This document shows, piece after piece, positions 12,343 to 20,293 of a stretch of 64,000 nt of DNA. The stretch is from Ottowia sp. (GTDB lineage: Bacteria; Pseudomonadota; Gammaproteobacteria; Burkholderiales; Burkholderiaceae_C), in assembly GCF_016703145.1 (NCBI RefSeq), contig NZ_JADJCO010000003.1, positions 1,070,001 through 1,134,000 of the forward strand, read 5' to 3'. The notes under the pieces were generated by a model that worked only from the letters and a program-made list of their open reading frames with translations, was not told where the DNA came from and did no database searches. The position numbers and the translations under genes were made by a program. Position 1 is the stretch's first letter; each line of letters opens with the position of its first letter.

Positions 12343-12378
12343 GAGAAAAAGCCCGTCACGACGACGCGTGCCGGGCTT
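12343..12378 (-). terminator. Intrinsic terminator for the histone H1-like gene
   Basis: Read on the minus strand, AAGCCCG pairs with CGGGCTT around a 16-nt middle and is followed by TTTTTCTCG. It lies about 50 nt past the histone-like stop codon. The arms are 12349-12355 and 12372-12378 on the plus strand. Confidence 0.75.
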
Positions 12379-12428
12379 GGAGGGTGAAGGAAACCCCAGC
12401 CTGGACGGGGCGAGGTCTTCTTCGATGC

Positions 12429-12815
12429 TCAAGGCTTGTTGGGCGTCGGGAAGGGCCACGCCGCCTGCGGGCTCAGCGTGGTTTTCGCCGCGGGGGCGGC
12501 CTTTTTGGCTGCCGCTTTCTTGGCCGGCGCTTTTTTTGCTGCTGCAGGCTTTTTGGCCGGTGCCGCTTTCTTGGCGACGACAGCTTTCTTGGCCGGTACG
12601 GCCTTCTTGGCGGGCGCTGCTTTCTTGGCCGGCGCGTCCTTCTTGGCCGGCGCTGCCTTCGTGGCGGGCGCGGCCTTCGTGGCAGGTGCCGCTTTCTTCG
12701 CCGGCGCCGCCGCCTTCTTGGCGACTACGGCCTTCTTGGCCGGTGCGGCTTTCTTGGCGGCCGGGGCTTTCTTCGCTACGGCCTTCTTGGCGGCCGGTTT
12801 CTTCGCAGTTGCCAT
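12429..12815 (-). CDS. Histone H1-like nucleoid protein, Lys/Ala-rich repeats
   Basis: A 128-residue, extremely basic protein made mainly of short AxPAKKA or AxxAKKA units from about residue 3 to 110, ending in a less repetitive tail with TLSPQAAWPFPTPNKP. It resembles the C-terminal tail of eukaryotic H1 and the bacterial H1-like proteins of Bordetella and other Burkholderiales, which bind DNA and condense the nucleoid. A strong ribosome-binding site (AAGGAG) sits about 6 nt before the ATG at 12815. The unit structure invites copy-number change by slippage. It lies downstream of nrdB but is probably a separate transcript, given the hairpin between them. Confidence 0.88.
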   Translation of the reverse strand: MATAKKPAAKKAVAKKAPAAKKAAPAKKAVVAKKAAAPAKKAAPATKAAPATKAAPAKKDAPAKKAAPAKKAVPAKKAVVAKKAAPAKKPAAAKKAPAKKAAAKKAAPAAKTTLSPQAAWPFPTPNKP

Positions 12816-12928
12816 GTTTTTCTCCTTGATCAAGTTGAACCATCAACAGCAGGAAACGCTTCGTGCCTGTTGGGACACACAAAGCGATTCATGGCACTGG
12901 AGAAGAGTCCATCACCATGAACACGGGC

Positions 12929-12968
12929 GCAACCCAGCCGTGGCGCCAGGGCGCCACGGCTGGGTTGC
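12929..12968 (-). terminator. Perfect 18-bp stem-loop after nrdB
   Basis: The arms 12929-12946 and 12951-12968 are exactly complementary over 18 bp and close a 4-nt loop. The hairpin begins about 33 nt after the nrdB stop. There is no T tract on the minus strand, so it may act as a terminator aided by other factors or as an mRNA 3'-end stabiliser. The structure is seen; the role is inferred. Confidence 0.7.
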
Positions 12969-13000
12969 TGATTGGATGAGCACACGATCTGGTCGCTTGG

Positions 13001-14164
13001 TCAGTCCCACGAGAGAGCGCCGCCCGACTGGTACTCGATCACCCGGGTCTCGAAGAAATTGCGCTCTTTCTTCAGGTCGATCATCTCGCTCATCCACGGG
13101 AACGGGTTTTCCTCGTTCGGGAAGAGTGCTTCCAGACCGATCTGCGTGGCGCGTCGATTGGCGATGTAGCGCAGGTAGCCCTTGAACATGGAGGCGTTCA
13201 TGCCGAGCACGCCACGCGGCATGGTGTCTTCGGCGTAGCGGTACTCGAGCTCGACGGCTTTTTGAAACAGCGTTTTGATCTCCGCCTTGAACTCGGGCGT
13301 CCACAGGTGCGGGTTCTCGAGCTTGAGCTGGTTGATCAGGTCGATGCCGAAGTTGCAGTGCATCGACTCGTCTCGCAGGATGTATTGGTACTGCTCGGCG
13401 GCGCCGGTCATCTTGTTCTGCCGGCCCAGCGCCAGGATCTGGGTGAAGCCGACGTAGAAGAACAAACCCTCCATCAGGCAGGCGAAGACGATCAGGCTCT
13501 TGAGCAGGCGCTGGTCGGTCTCGGGCGTGCCGGTGTGGAAGTTGGGGTCCATGATCGCCTCGATGAAGGGGATCAGAAACTCGTCCTTGTCGCGGATCGA
13601 CTGCACCTCGTTGTAGGCGTTGAAGATCTCCGACTCGTCGAGGCCCAGCGACTCCACGATGTACTGGTAGGCGTGCGTGTGGATCGCTTCCTCGAAAGCT
13701 TGGCGCAGCAGGAACTGACGGCATTCGGGCGCCGTGATGTGGCGGTAGGTGCCCAGCACGATGTTGTTGGCGGCCAGCGAGTCGGCGGTGACGAAGAAGC
13801 CGAGGTTGCGCTTGACGATGCGGCGCTCGTCCTCGGTCAGGCCGTTCGGGTCCTTCCACAGCGCGATGTCGCGGTTCATGTTCACTTCCTGCGGCATCCA
13901 GTGGTTGGCGCAGGTGGCGAGGTACTTCTCCCACGCCCATTTGTACTTGAACGGCACCAGCTGGTTGACGTCGGTCTGGCCGTTGATGATGCGCTTGTCG
14001 GCGGCGTTGACGCGGCGCTGGCTGGGGCTGGCGGCGGGTGCCGCGATGGCCGGCGAGGCCTTGGCGGCGGCGAATCCCCGCGCGGCCGAGGACAGCGTTT
14101 CGGACACCGGCTGCAAGCGAGGTTGCAGCGTGGCGGGTTGTGCGTCGTCGTCCCAGGTCAACAT
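13001..14164 (-). CDS. nrdB: Ribonucleotide reductase class Ia, small (beta) subunit
   Basis: A 387-residue radical subunit that supplies the tyrosyl radical to NrdA for making deoxyribonucleotides. Iron ligands, by comparison with E. coli R2, are D128, E159, H162, E232, E266 and H269. The radical tyrosine is Y166 in [12 protein letters not shown], so this is a Tyr-radical enzyme and not the Phe type. The N terminus carries about 50 extra Ala-rich residues before [11 protein letters not shown]. The order nrdA-nrdB with a 118-nt gap suggests one operon under NrdR. Confidence 0.96.
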   Translation of the reverse strand: MLTWDDDAQPATLQPRLQPVSETLSSAARGFAAAKASPAIAAPAASPSQRRVNAADKRIINGQTDVNQLVPFKYKWAWEKYLATCANHWMPQEVNMNRDIALWKDPNGLTEDERRIVKRNLGFFVTADSLAANNIVLGTYRHITAPECRQFLLRQAFEEAIHTHAYQYIVESLGLDESEIFNAYNEVQSIRDKDEFLIPFIEAIMDPNFHTGTPETDQRLLKSLIVFACLMEGLFFYVGFTQILALGRQNKMTGAAEQYQYILRDESMHCNFGIDLINQLKLENPHLWTPEFKAEIKTLFQKAVELEYRYAEDTMPRGVLGMNASMFKGYLRYIANRRATQIGLEALFPNEENPFPWMSEMIDLKKERNFFETRVIEYQSGGALSWD

Positions 14165-14282
14165 GGCTTTTCCAATGCTCCGATTATGGGAGCAACGCTA
14201 TGAAAAGCAAAGCTTTCCCGCGCGTTGCTCAGGGGTGTGTTGCGACAAGGCATCGCGGCGCGCGCCCGTCGCGCGATCAGGC

Positions 14283-17216
14283 TTACTGGCAGGCTTCGCA
14301 GCCCGGGTCGTCGATGGCGCAGAACTTGATGTCGGTGGCCGGCGCGCCGTCGGCCAACTGCGCTGGCGCGGCCATGGCGGCGCGGTCGAGCGCGCTCATC
14401 GTGGCCGCCGACGCCGCCGCCATTCCAGCGTTGCCGCCCGAGGACACGGCGTTCAGGCGCCTCGACTGCACCGTCGATTTTTCTGCGTGCGTGGCGCTGG
14501 TGGTGCGCAGGTAGTAGGTGGTCTTGAGGCCGCGCAGCCAGGCCAGCGTGTAGGTGTCGTGCAGCTTCTTGCCCGAGGCGCCGGCCATGTAGATGTTCAG
14601 CGACTGGGCCTGGTCGATCCACTTTTGGCGACGGGCGGCGGCTTCCACCAGCCATTGGGGTTCGACCTCGAACGCCGTGGCGTACAGCGCCTTGATGTCC
14701 TGCGGCACGCGGTCGATCGGACGCAGCGAACCGTCGAAGTGCTTGAGGTCCATCACCATCACGTCGTCCCACAGGCCCAGGCGCTTGAGGTCGTGCACGA
14801 GGTAGTGGTTGATGACGGTGAACTCGCCCGACAGGTTGGACTTGACCGACAGGTTGCCAAAGCAGGGCTCGATGGAGGCATCGACGCCGATGATGTTGGA
14901 GATGGTCGCCGTCGGCGCGATGGCCACGCAATTGGAGTTGCGCATGCCGTCCTGTTGGATCTTGGCACGCAGCGCGTCCCAGTCGAGCGAGACCGAGCGG
15001 TCCACTTCGACGTAGCCGCCGCGCGCCTGCGCCAGCAGGTCCAGCGAGTCGATGGGCAGGATGCCCTTGTCCCACAGCGAGCCTTTGTAGCTGGAATAGC
15101 GGCCGCGCTCGCGGGCCAGCTCGGTCGAGGTCCAGTAGGCGTGGTAGCAGATGGCTTCCATCGAGCGGTCGGCGAACTCGACGGCTTGCTCGCTGGCGTA
15201 GGAAATGCGCAGTTGGTACAGCGCGTCCTGGAAACCCATCACGCCCAGGCCCACGGGGCGGTGGCGCAGGTTGGAGTCGCGCGCCTTCTTCACGGCGTAG
15301 TAGTTGATGTCGATCACGTTGTCGAGCATGCGCATCGCCGTCGAGATCGTCTTCTTCAGCTTCTCGTGGTCGACGCCGCCGTCCTTCAGGTGCTGCAGCA
15401 GGTTGACCGAACCCAGGTTGCAGACGGCGGTTTCGGTGTCGCTGGTGTTCAGCGTGATCTCGGTGCACAGGTTGGACGAGTGCACCACGCCGGCGTGCTG
15501 CTGCGGCGAGCGCACGTTGCAGGCGTCCTTGAAGGTGATCCAGGGATGGCCGGTCTCGAACAGCATCGAGAGCATCTTTCGCCACAGGTCGGTGGCCGGG
15601 ATGGTCTTGCTGGGCCGGATCTCGCCGCGCGCGGCCTTGTCTTCGTAGGCCACGTAGGCGCGCTCGAAATCGGCGCCGAACAGGTCGTGCAGATCGGGCA
15701 CGGAGGAGGGCGAGAACAGCGTCCAGTGGCCCTTTTCCATCACGCGGCGCATGAACAGGTCGGGAATCCAGTTGGCCGTGTTCATGTCGTGCGTGCGGCG
15801 GCGGTCGTCGCCGGTGTTCTTGCGCAGCTCCAGGAACTCCTCGATGTCCAGGTGCCAAGTCTCCAGGTAGGTGCACACCGCGCCCTTGCGCTTGCCGCCC
15901 TGGTTGACGGCCACGGCGGTGTCGTTGACCACCTTGAGGAAGGGCACCACGCCCTGCGACTCGCCGTTGGTGCCCTTGATGTGGCTGCCCAAAGCACGCA
16001 CGCGCGTCCAGTCGTTGCCCAGGCCGCCGGCGAACTTGGACAGCAACGCATTTTCCTTGATCGACTCGTAGATGCCATCGAGGTCGTCCGGCACCGTGGT
16101 CAGGTAGCAGCTCGACAGCTGCGAGCGCAGCGTGCCGCTGTTGAAGAGGGTCGGCGTGCTCGACATGAAATCGAAGGACGACAGCACCTCGTAGAACTCG
16201 ATGGCGCGCGCCTCGCGGTCGATCTCGTTGAGGGCCAGGCCCATGGCCACGCGCATGAAGAAGGCCTGCGGCAGCTCGATGCGGGTCTTGCGCACGTGCA
16301 GGAAGTAGCGGTCGTACAGGGTCTGCAGGCCCAGGTAGTCGAACTTCAGGTCGCGCTCGGCCTTCAGCGCCGCGCCCAGGCGCGCCAGGTCGTATTGCAG
16401 CAGGCGCTCGTCGAGCAGCTCGTTGTCCACGCCCTTCCTGATGAAGCGCGGGAAGTAGTCGGCATAGCCTTCGCTCATTTCCGCGTGGGTGATCTCGCGG
16501 CCCAGCACTTCCTTGAAGATCGTGTGCAGCAGCAGGCGGGCGGTGGCATAGGTGTAGTCGGGGTCCTTCTCGATCAGCGTGCGGGCCGCCAGGATGGAGG
16601 CCTTGTAGACCTCGTCGAGCGGCACGCCGTCGTAGAGGTTGCGCATGGTCTCGGTGACGATGGGCTCGGCTCTCACGTGGTCGCCCAGGTTGGCGCAGGC
16701 CGACTGCAGCAGCGCATGCAGCGCCGCCGCGTTCAGCGGCACGCGCTCGCCGCCATCCAGCACGTGGATCTGCGGCGCGGCCGGCGCGGCCTGCTCGCCC
16801 TGCTTCAGGCGCTCCTGCGCGCGGCGCTCGCGGTACAGCACGTAGGCGCGGGCCACTTCGTGGTGGCCGCTGCGCATCAGGCCCAGCTCGACCTGGTCCT
16901 GCACATCCTCGATGTGGAAGGTGCCACCGCCCGGACGCGAGCGCATGAGCGCCCGCACCACGGCCTGGGTCAGGCCGTCCACCACTTCGCGCACGCTGGC
17001 CGAGGCGGCGCCTTGCGCGCCATGCACGGCCAGGAACGCCTTCATCAGCGCCACCGCGATCTTGCTGGGCTCGAAAGCGACCACCGCGCCGTTGCGGCGC
17101 ATGATCTGGTAGTGCGCCAGCGCGGCGTTGGCCACCATCGGCGTGCCGCTGGCCGCTTGCGGCCCGGAGAGGGCGGGTTGACGGGAGGCGGGCGTGGCGC
17201 TGCGGGCTGTCTGCAT
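14283..17216 (-). CDS. nrdA: Ribonucleotide reductase class Ia, large (alpha) subunit
   Basis: A 977-residue catalytic subunit, longer than E. coli NrdA (761). The N terminus holds an ATP-cone-like regulatory domain (MRRNGAVVAFEPSKIAVALM) and a second region of the same kind around HVLDGGERVPLNAAALHALL, the long form also known in Pseudomonas. Active-site motifs are LRSQLSSCYLTT, SSNLCTEITLN and AVCNLGSVNLL, and the C-terminal redox pair is GCEAC. The ATG at 17216 follows AGAGGACTCC, a good ribosome-binding site; a GTG 33 nt upstream has none. Promoter and NrdR boxes lie about 120-165 nt upstream. Confidence 0.97.
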   Translation of the reverse strand: MQTARSATPASRQPALSGPQAASGTPMVANAALAHYQIMRRNGAVVAFEPSKIAVALMKAFLAVHGAQGAASASVREVVDGLTQAVVRALMRSRPGGGTFHIEDVQDQVELGLMRSGHHEVARAYVLYRERRAQERLKQGEQAAPAAPQIHVLDGGERVPLNAAALHALLQSACANLGDHVRAEPIVTETMRNLYDGVPLDEVYKASILAARTLIEKDPDYTYATARLLLHTIFKEVLGREITHAEMSEGYADYFPRFIRKGVDNELLDERLLQYDLARLGAALKAERDLKFDYLGLQTLYDRYFLHVRKTRIELPQAFFMRVAMGLALNEIDREARAIEFYEVLSSFDFMSSTPTLFNSGTLRSQLSSCYLTTVPDDLDGIYESIKENALLSKFAGGLGNDWTRVRALGSHIKGTNGESQGVVPFLKVVNDTAVAVNQGGKRKGAVCTYLETWHLDIEEFLELRKNTGDDRRRTHDMNTANWIPDLFMRRVMEKGHWTLFSPSSVPDLHDLFGADFERAYVAYEDKAARGEIRPSKTIPATDLWRKMLSMLFETGHPWITFKDACNVRSPQQHAGVVHSSNLCTEITLNTSDTETAVCNLGSVNLLQHLKDGGVDHEKLKKTISTAMRMLDNVIDINYYAVKKARDSNLRHRPVGLGVMGFQDALYQLRISYASEQAVEFADRSMEAICYHAYWTSTELARERGRYSSYKGSLWDKGILPIDSLDLLAQARGGYVEVDRSVSLDWDALRAKIQQDGMRNSNCVAIAPTATISNIIGVDASIEPCFGNLSVKSNLSGEFTVINHYLVHDLKRLGLWDDVMVMDLKHFDGSLRPIDRVPQDIKALYATAFEVEPQWLVEAAARRQKWIDQAQSLNIYMAGASGKKLHDTYTLAWLRGLKTTYYLRTTSATHAEKSTVQSRRLNAVSSGGNAGMAAASAATMSALDRAAMAAPAQLADGAPATDIKFCAIDDPGCEACQ

Positions 17217-17332
17217 GGAGTCCTCTGGTGAAAGCGTGAACGGGCGCACGGATGGCGCGGCATGGCGGCCGGTTGTCGGGGCCGTGGTCCGTGGCCCGGT
17301 GTGGTGATGTTATGGGGGCGAAACGGACGGAC

Positions 17333-17348
17333 GCACTATATCTTGTGG
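17333..17348 (-). promoter_or_regulatory. NrdR box 1 upstream of nrdA
   Basis: GCACTATATCTTGTGG closely matches the NrdR consensus ACAC(A/T)ATAT(A/C)T(A/T)GTGT. It covers the -10 region of the nrdA promoter. NrdR is a zinc-finger/ATP-cone repressor of ribonucleotide reductase genes; nrdR itself is not in the window. Confidence 0.88.
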
Positions 17349-17363
17349 CTGATCGAACAGCAA
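17335..17363 (-). promoter_or_regulatory. Sigma-70 promoter of nrdAB
   Basis: On the minus strand, -35 TTGCTG (plus 17358-17363) and -10 TATAGT (plus 17335-17340) are separated by exactly 17 nt. The expected start is near 17328, giving a 5' leader of about 110 nt. The -10 lies inside NrdR box 1 and the -35 between the two boxes, so bound NrdR would block RNA polymerase. Confidence 0.85.
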
Positions 17364-17364
17364 G

Positions 17365-17380
17365 ACACTAGATGTAGTGG
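17365..17380 (-). promoter_or_regulatory. NrdR box 2 upstream of nrdA
   Basis: ACACTAGATGTAGTGG is the second NrdR-like box. It starts 32 bp from the first, about three helical turns, which is the usual arrangement for cooperative NrdR binding. Confidence 0.85.
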
Positions 17381-17592
17381 TTATGCGAGGTGCGTCGAAT
17401 CGTTCACGATGGCCGCCGTCAGGGGGCGCGGGCCATCACCGCGCAGGGCGCGTCGTTGCTGGCAACGGCACCGCAAGTCCTTGCTGCATGCTGCTTGCCG
17501 GGCGATTTGGGCGGGCAAGGCGCATGACGGCGTGCTTTCCTGCCCGGCGTGCGCCGTGGGCGCGGGAACGGGGCATGACGCGCGGGCGTGGA
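17381..17592. other. Gene-free spacer between nrdA promoter and ampD
   Basis: About 210 nt between the NrdR region and the 3' end of ampD, both genes on the minus strand. Short open frames here have no recognisable product. I see no hairpin with a T tract, so the ampD terminator is not identified. Confidence 0.5.
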
Positions 17593-18183
17593 TTACCCTG
17601 CCGCGCCGTCGGGAAAAGCGCGCGCCGGCCAGCCCAGCATGCGCCGCAGCCGCGCCCAGTCGAACCCCGGGCCGGGGTCGCCCTTGCGGCGGGGCGCGAT
17701 GTGCTCGTGTCCGGTGATGGCGTCGATCGGGTGACGCGCCGCCAGTGCGGCGCAGAGGCTGGCCAGGGTTTCGTACTGGGCCGGCTCGAAGGGGCCGCCC
17801 TCCAGGCCTTCCAGTTCGATGCCGACGGAGAAATCGTTGCAGTTTTCGCGCCCGGCGTGGCGCGAGACGCCCGCGTGCCAGGCGCGCGCGCCGGTGCCGA
17901 CGAACTGCCACAGCGCGCCGTCGCGCCGGACGTAGAAATGCGCCGACACCTCCAGCCCGCGAATCTGCTGGAAGTAGGGGTGCGCGTCCCAGTCGAGCGT
18001 GTTGGTGAACAAGGCCTGCACGTGCTCGCCCTGGAACTCGCCCGGCGGCAGGCTGATGGAGTGCACCACGATCAGGCTCGCGTCCATGCCCGCGGGCCGC
18101 GGGCCGTGGTTGGGCGAAGGCAGTGCTCGCGCAAAGGCGTACCAGCCCTGGCGCCATAGCGGCGCGGCGTCATCCGCTGGCAT
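17593..18183 (-). CDS. ampD: AmpD, 1,6-anhydro-N-acetylmuramyl-L-alanine amidase
   Basis: A 196-residue cytosolic zinc amidase that splits anhydro-muramyl peptides during murein recycling. Loss of AmpD derepresses ampC-type beta-lactamases in many Gram-negatives. The zinc-site motifs are LIVVHSISLPPGEF and the C-terminal ITGHEHIAPRRKGDPGPGFD. The centre has VSAHFYVRRDGALWQFV and NCNDFSVGIELEG. The start overlaps the pilR 3' end by 14 bp, so it belongs to the pilR transcript. Its product feeds the pathway of Mpl, also encoded here. Confidence 0.95.
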   Translation of the reverse strand: MPADDAAPLWRQGWYAFARALPSPNHGPRPAGMDASLIVVHSISLPPGEFQGEHVQALFTNTLDWDAHPYFQQIRGLEVSAHFYVRRDGALWQFVGTGARAWHAGVSRHAGRENCNDFSVGIELEGLEGGPFEPAQYETLASLCAALAARHPIDAITGHEHIAPRRKGDPGPGFDWARLRRMLGWPARAFPDGAAG

Positions 18184-19687
18184 CGTCCGCGCTGTTCTCG
18201 CCCGAGGGGGCGGTGATGCCCAGGCGCGCCATGCGGTAGCGCATCTGGCGCAGGTTCAGCCCCAGGCGCGCCGCCGCGGCGGTGCGGTTGAAGCCGGTTT
18301 CGCCCAGCGCGCGCACCAGCACCAGGCGCTCCTGCTCGTCGAGCCAGGCTGCCAGGTCGCAGGGCAGGGCCGGCGGCGGGCTGCCGGACGCGCGGGGCGC
18401 CGCCGGGGGGGCTGCCACGGCGTCCGGCACCGTCTCCACCGGGTCGGGCGCCGCCGTGCCGGCCGTATCCATCAGGGGCGCCGGGTCGCCAAAGACCGAG
18501 TCCCGGCCCTCGTCCAGGGCGATGGCGCGGTGCAGCAGGTTCTCCAGCTCGCGCACGTTGCCTTCCAACGGCGCGCTGGCGATCTCCTGCATCTGACGGG
18601 CCGGCAGGCGCGGCACTTCTGCGCCTGATTCGAGTGCTATCCGCGCAATCAAGGCCTCGCAAAGCGCCGGAATGTCTTCTCGGCGCTCACGCAGCGGCGG
18701 CACCGCGATCTCGATCACGTTCAAGCGGTAGAACAAGTCCTGCCGGAAGCGGCCGGCCTGCACCTCGGCCGCCAGGTCCTTGTGGGTGGCGCTGACGATG
18801 CGCACGTCCACCGGCTCCTCCTGCGTCGTGCCCAGCGGCCGCACGCGCCGCTCCTGGATGGCGCGCAGCAGCTTGGCCTGCATGGCCATCGGCAGATCGC
18901 CGATCTCGTCCAGGAACAGCGTGCCGCCGCGCGCCGCCTGGAAGAAGCCCTCGCGGTCCTGCAGGGCGCCGGTGTACGAACCCTTGCGCGCGCCGAAGAA
19001 CTCGGCCTCCAGCAGGTTTTCCGGGATGGCGCCGCAGTTGACTGGCACGAAGGGGCCGTGGCCGCGGTGGCTGCAGGCGTGGACGGCGCTGGCCACCAGT
19101 TCCTTGCCCGTGCCCGATTCGCCCTGCACCAGCACCGGCGCCATGCTGCGCGCGACCTTGGCGATGCGCTGCTTGACGCCGCGCATCGCCCTGGACTCGC
19201 CGACCAGCCGGGCCAGCGCGCCGCTCGCCGCGCCCGTCCCCGCGTCCGCCGCGCCGGCGGTGGGCGCCGGGTTCTGCCCCGGCCCCTGGCTGGCGGCTTG
19301 CGGCGCCTGCAGCGCCGCGCTGACGACGCCGCGGAACTGCTTGAGATCGACCGGCTTGGTGAGGTAGTCGAACGCGCCGCACTTGAGCGCTTCCACGGCG
19401 TTCTCGGCCGAGCCGAAGGCGGAGATCATGATGCAGCGCTCGCGGCGCTGCTCGGCCGCCATGCCGCGCAGCAGCTCCAGCCCCAGGCCGTCGGGCAGGC
19501 GCATGTCGGTGATGACGACGTCGAACTGCTGCCCGCTCAGCTGTTCGCGCGCCTCGGCCAGCGAGCCCGCCGCCTGCACGTGGTGGCCCTCGCGCAGCAG
19601 CGTCAGCTCGTAGAGCGTGCGCAGGTCGGGTTCGTCGTCCACCACCAGCACGCGGGCCGTGGCGGGAGATGCCGGTGCCGCGTTCAT
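18170..19687 (-). CDS. pilR: PilR, sigma-54-dependent response regulator of type IV pili
   Basis: A 505-residue NtrC-type regulator. The receiver domain (about 10-125) has acidic residues D17/D18, phosphoacceptor D61 (VVITDMRLPDG) and KP in YLTKPVDL. The AAA+ domain has Walker A GESGTGKELVAS, the sigma-54 contact loop GSYTGA (a variant of GAFTGA) and GTLFLDEIGDLP. The C terminus is a Fis-type helix-turn-helix (FNRTAAAARLGLNLRQMRYR). The ATG at 19687 overlaps the upstream stop and follows GGAGGA. PilR normally activates pilA with sigma-54 and is phosphorylated by PilS; the adjacent pilS slot holds only a short remnant. Confidence 0.93.
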   Translation of the reverse strand: MNAAPASPATARVLVVDDEPDLRTLYELTLLREGHHVQAAGSLAEAREQLSGQQFDVVITDMRLPDGLGLELLRGMAAEQRRERCIMISAFGSAENAVEALKCGAFDYLTKPVDLKQFRGVVSAALQAPQAASQGPGQNPAPTAGAADAGTGAASGALARLVGESRAMRGVKQRIAKVARSMAPVLVQGESGTGKELVASAVHACSHRGHGPFVPVNCGAIPENLLEAEFFGARKGSYTGALQDREGFFQAARGGTLFLDEIGDLPMAMQAKLLRAIQERRVRPLGTTQEEPVDVRIVSATHKDLAAEVQAGRFRQDLFYRLNVIEIAVPPLRERREDIPALCEALIARIALESGAEVPRLPARQMQEIASAPLEGNVRELENLLHRAIALDEGRDSVFGDPAPLMDTAGTAAPDPVETVPDAVAAPPAAPRASGSPPPALPCDLAAWLDEQERLVLVRALGETGFNRTAAAARLGLNLRQMRYRMARLGITAPSGENSADDASG

Positions 19688-20034
19688 GAGACCGCCAGAT
19701 CCTCCAGTTGCCATGTCGATTGCCCGCCGTGCGCGCGGCGGAAGCTGACGAAGAATTCATTGCCCTCCACGATGCGGCCGTCTTCGCGGCAGATGAACAG
19801 GCCCAGAATCCACAGCGGGATGGACTGGGTCAGCAGGTGGACGCTCACATGCAGGCCGACGATCGCCAGCGCGACCAGCACGCGCGCCGACATGAAGGCC
19901 GTCCACAGGCGCGCGAAACCCAGGGTGTCGGCCTGCGCCGGCATGGAGATGCGCCGGGGCGGCGCGGGCGCGCCGGGCGGCGGCAGGGCGGACGCGCCGA
20001 ACCAGGTGGGCGGTTCCGGCGGCGCTGGCCTCAT
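19684..20034 (-). pseudogene. pilS: Remnant of sensor kinase pilS (N-terminal part, kinase domains missing)
   Basis: The frame encodes only 116 residues but occupies the place where related genomes carry the PilS histidine kinase of more than 500 residues. The N terminus (PPTWFGASALPPP, then FARLWTAFMSARVLVALAIV) looks like the PilS start with its first membrane helices. After LLTQSIPLWILGLF it changes to a soluble stretch (EDGRIVEGNEFFVSFRRAHG) and stops. The H-box, N-box and G-boxes of a kinase are absent. An internal in-frame deletion is the simplest explanation. The stop overlaps the pilR start (ATGA). Identity as pilS rests on position and N-terminal resemblance. Confidence 0.6.
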
Positions 20035-20065
20035 CGGAGGGCCTTCGGCGTGGCGATGCGCGGGT

Positions 20066-20293
20066 TCATGCGCCCTCGGCCTCCTGGCGGTGGGCCGCGC
20101 AGCAATAGCCGCCTTGCCGGCCGTGGACCACCATGTCGCCCGGCACGTGCACGCCGCAGCGGGCGCAGCGCACCATGGGCAAGGCCGCCTGTCCGCTCGG
20201 GCGCGCCGGGTCGCGGGTGGGCGGCAGGCGCCGGCCGCGCCGCCACAGCCACACGCCGGCCAGCACCACCAGCAGCACGATCAGCAGCTTCAT
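20066..20293 (-). CDS. PP0621-like small membrane protein with Cys motif
   Basis: A 75-residue protein: one N-terminal membrane helix (LLIVLLVVLAGVWLW), a basic Pro-rich linker (RRGRRLPPTRDPARPSG), then a compact C-terminal metal-site-like segment MVRCARCGVHVPGDMVV with YCCAAHRQEA. It resembles the small conserved PP0621-type proteins found beside pilS in related genomes. The function is unknown. The start overlaps the ccsA/ypjD stop (ATGA), so it is coupled to that gene. Confidence 0.8.
   Translation of the reverse strand: MKLLIVLLVVLAGVWLWRRGRRLPPTRDPARPSGQAALPMVRCARCGVHVPGDMVVHGRQGGYCCAAHRQEAEGA

Noticed and set aside
12429..12815. Tandem repeats of the histone-like gene considered as a CRISPR or VNTR array
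   Set aside because: The repeats are short, vary at codon level and keep one reading frame coding AKKA units; there are no regular spacers.
13749..17231. Very long open frame (over 1100 codons) antisense to nrdA
   Set aside because: nrdB and nrdA are unambiguous on the other strand; the composition (His, Gln, Arg, Gly-rich) is that of a GC-rich mirror frame with no domain.
20031..20069. Twelve-codon frame between the PP0621-like gene and the pilS remnant
   Set aside because: Too short to support and probably a by-product of overlapping start-stop signals, though a coupling role is possible.
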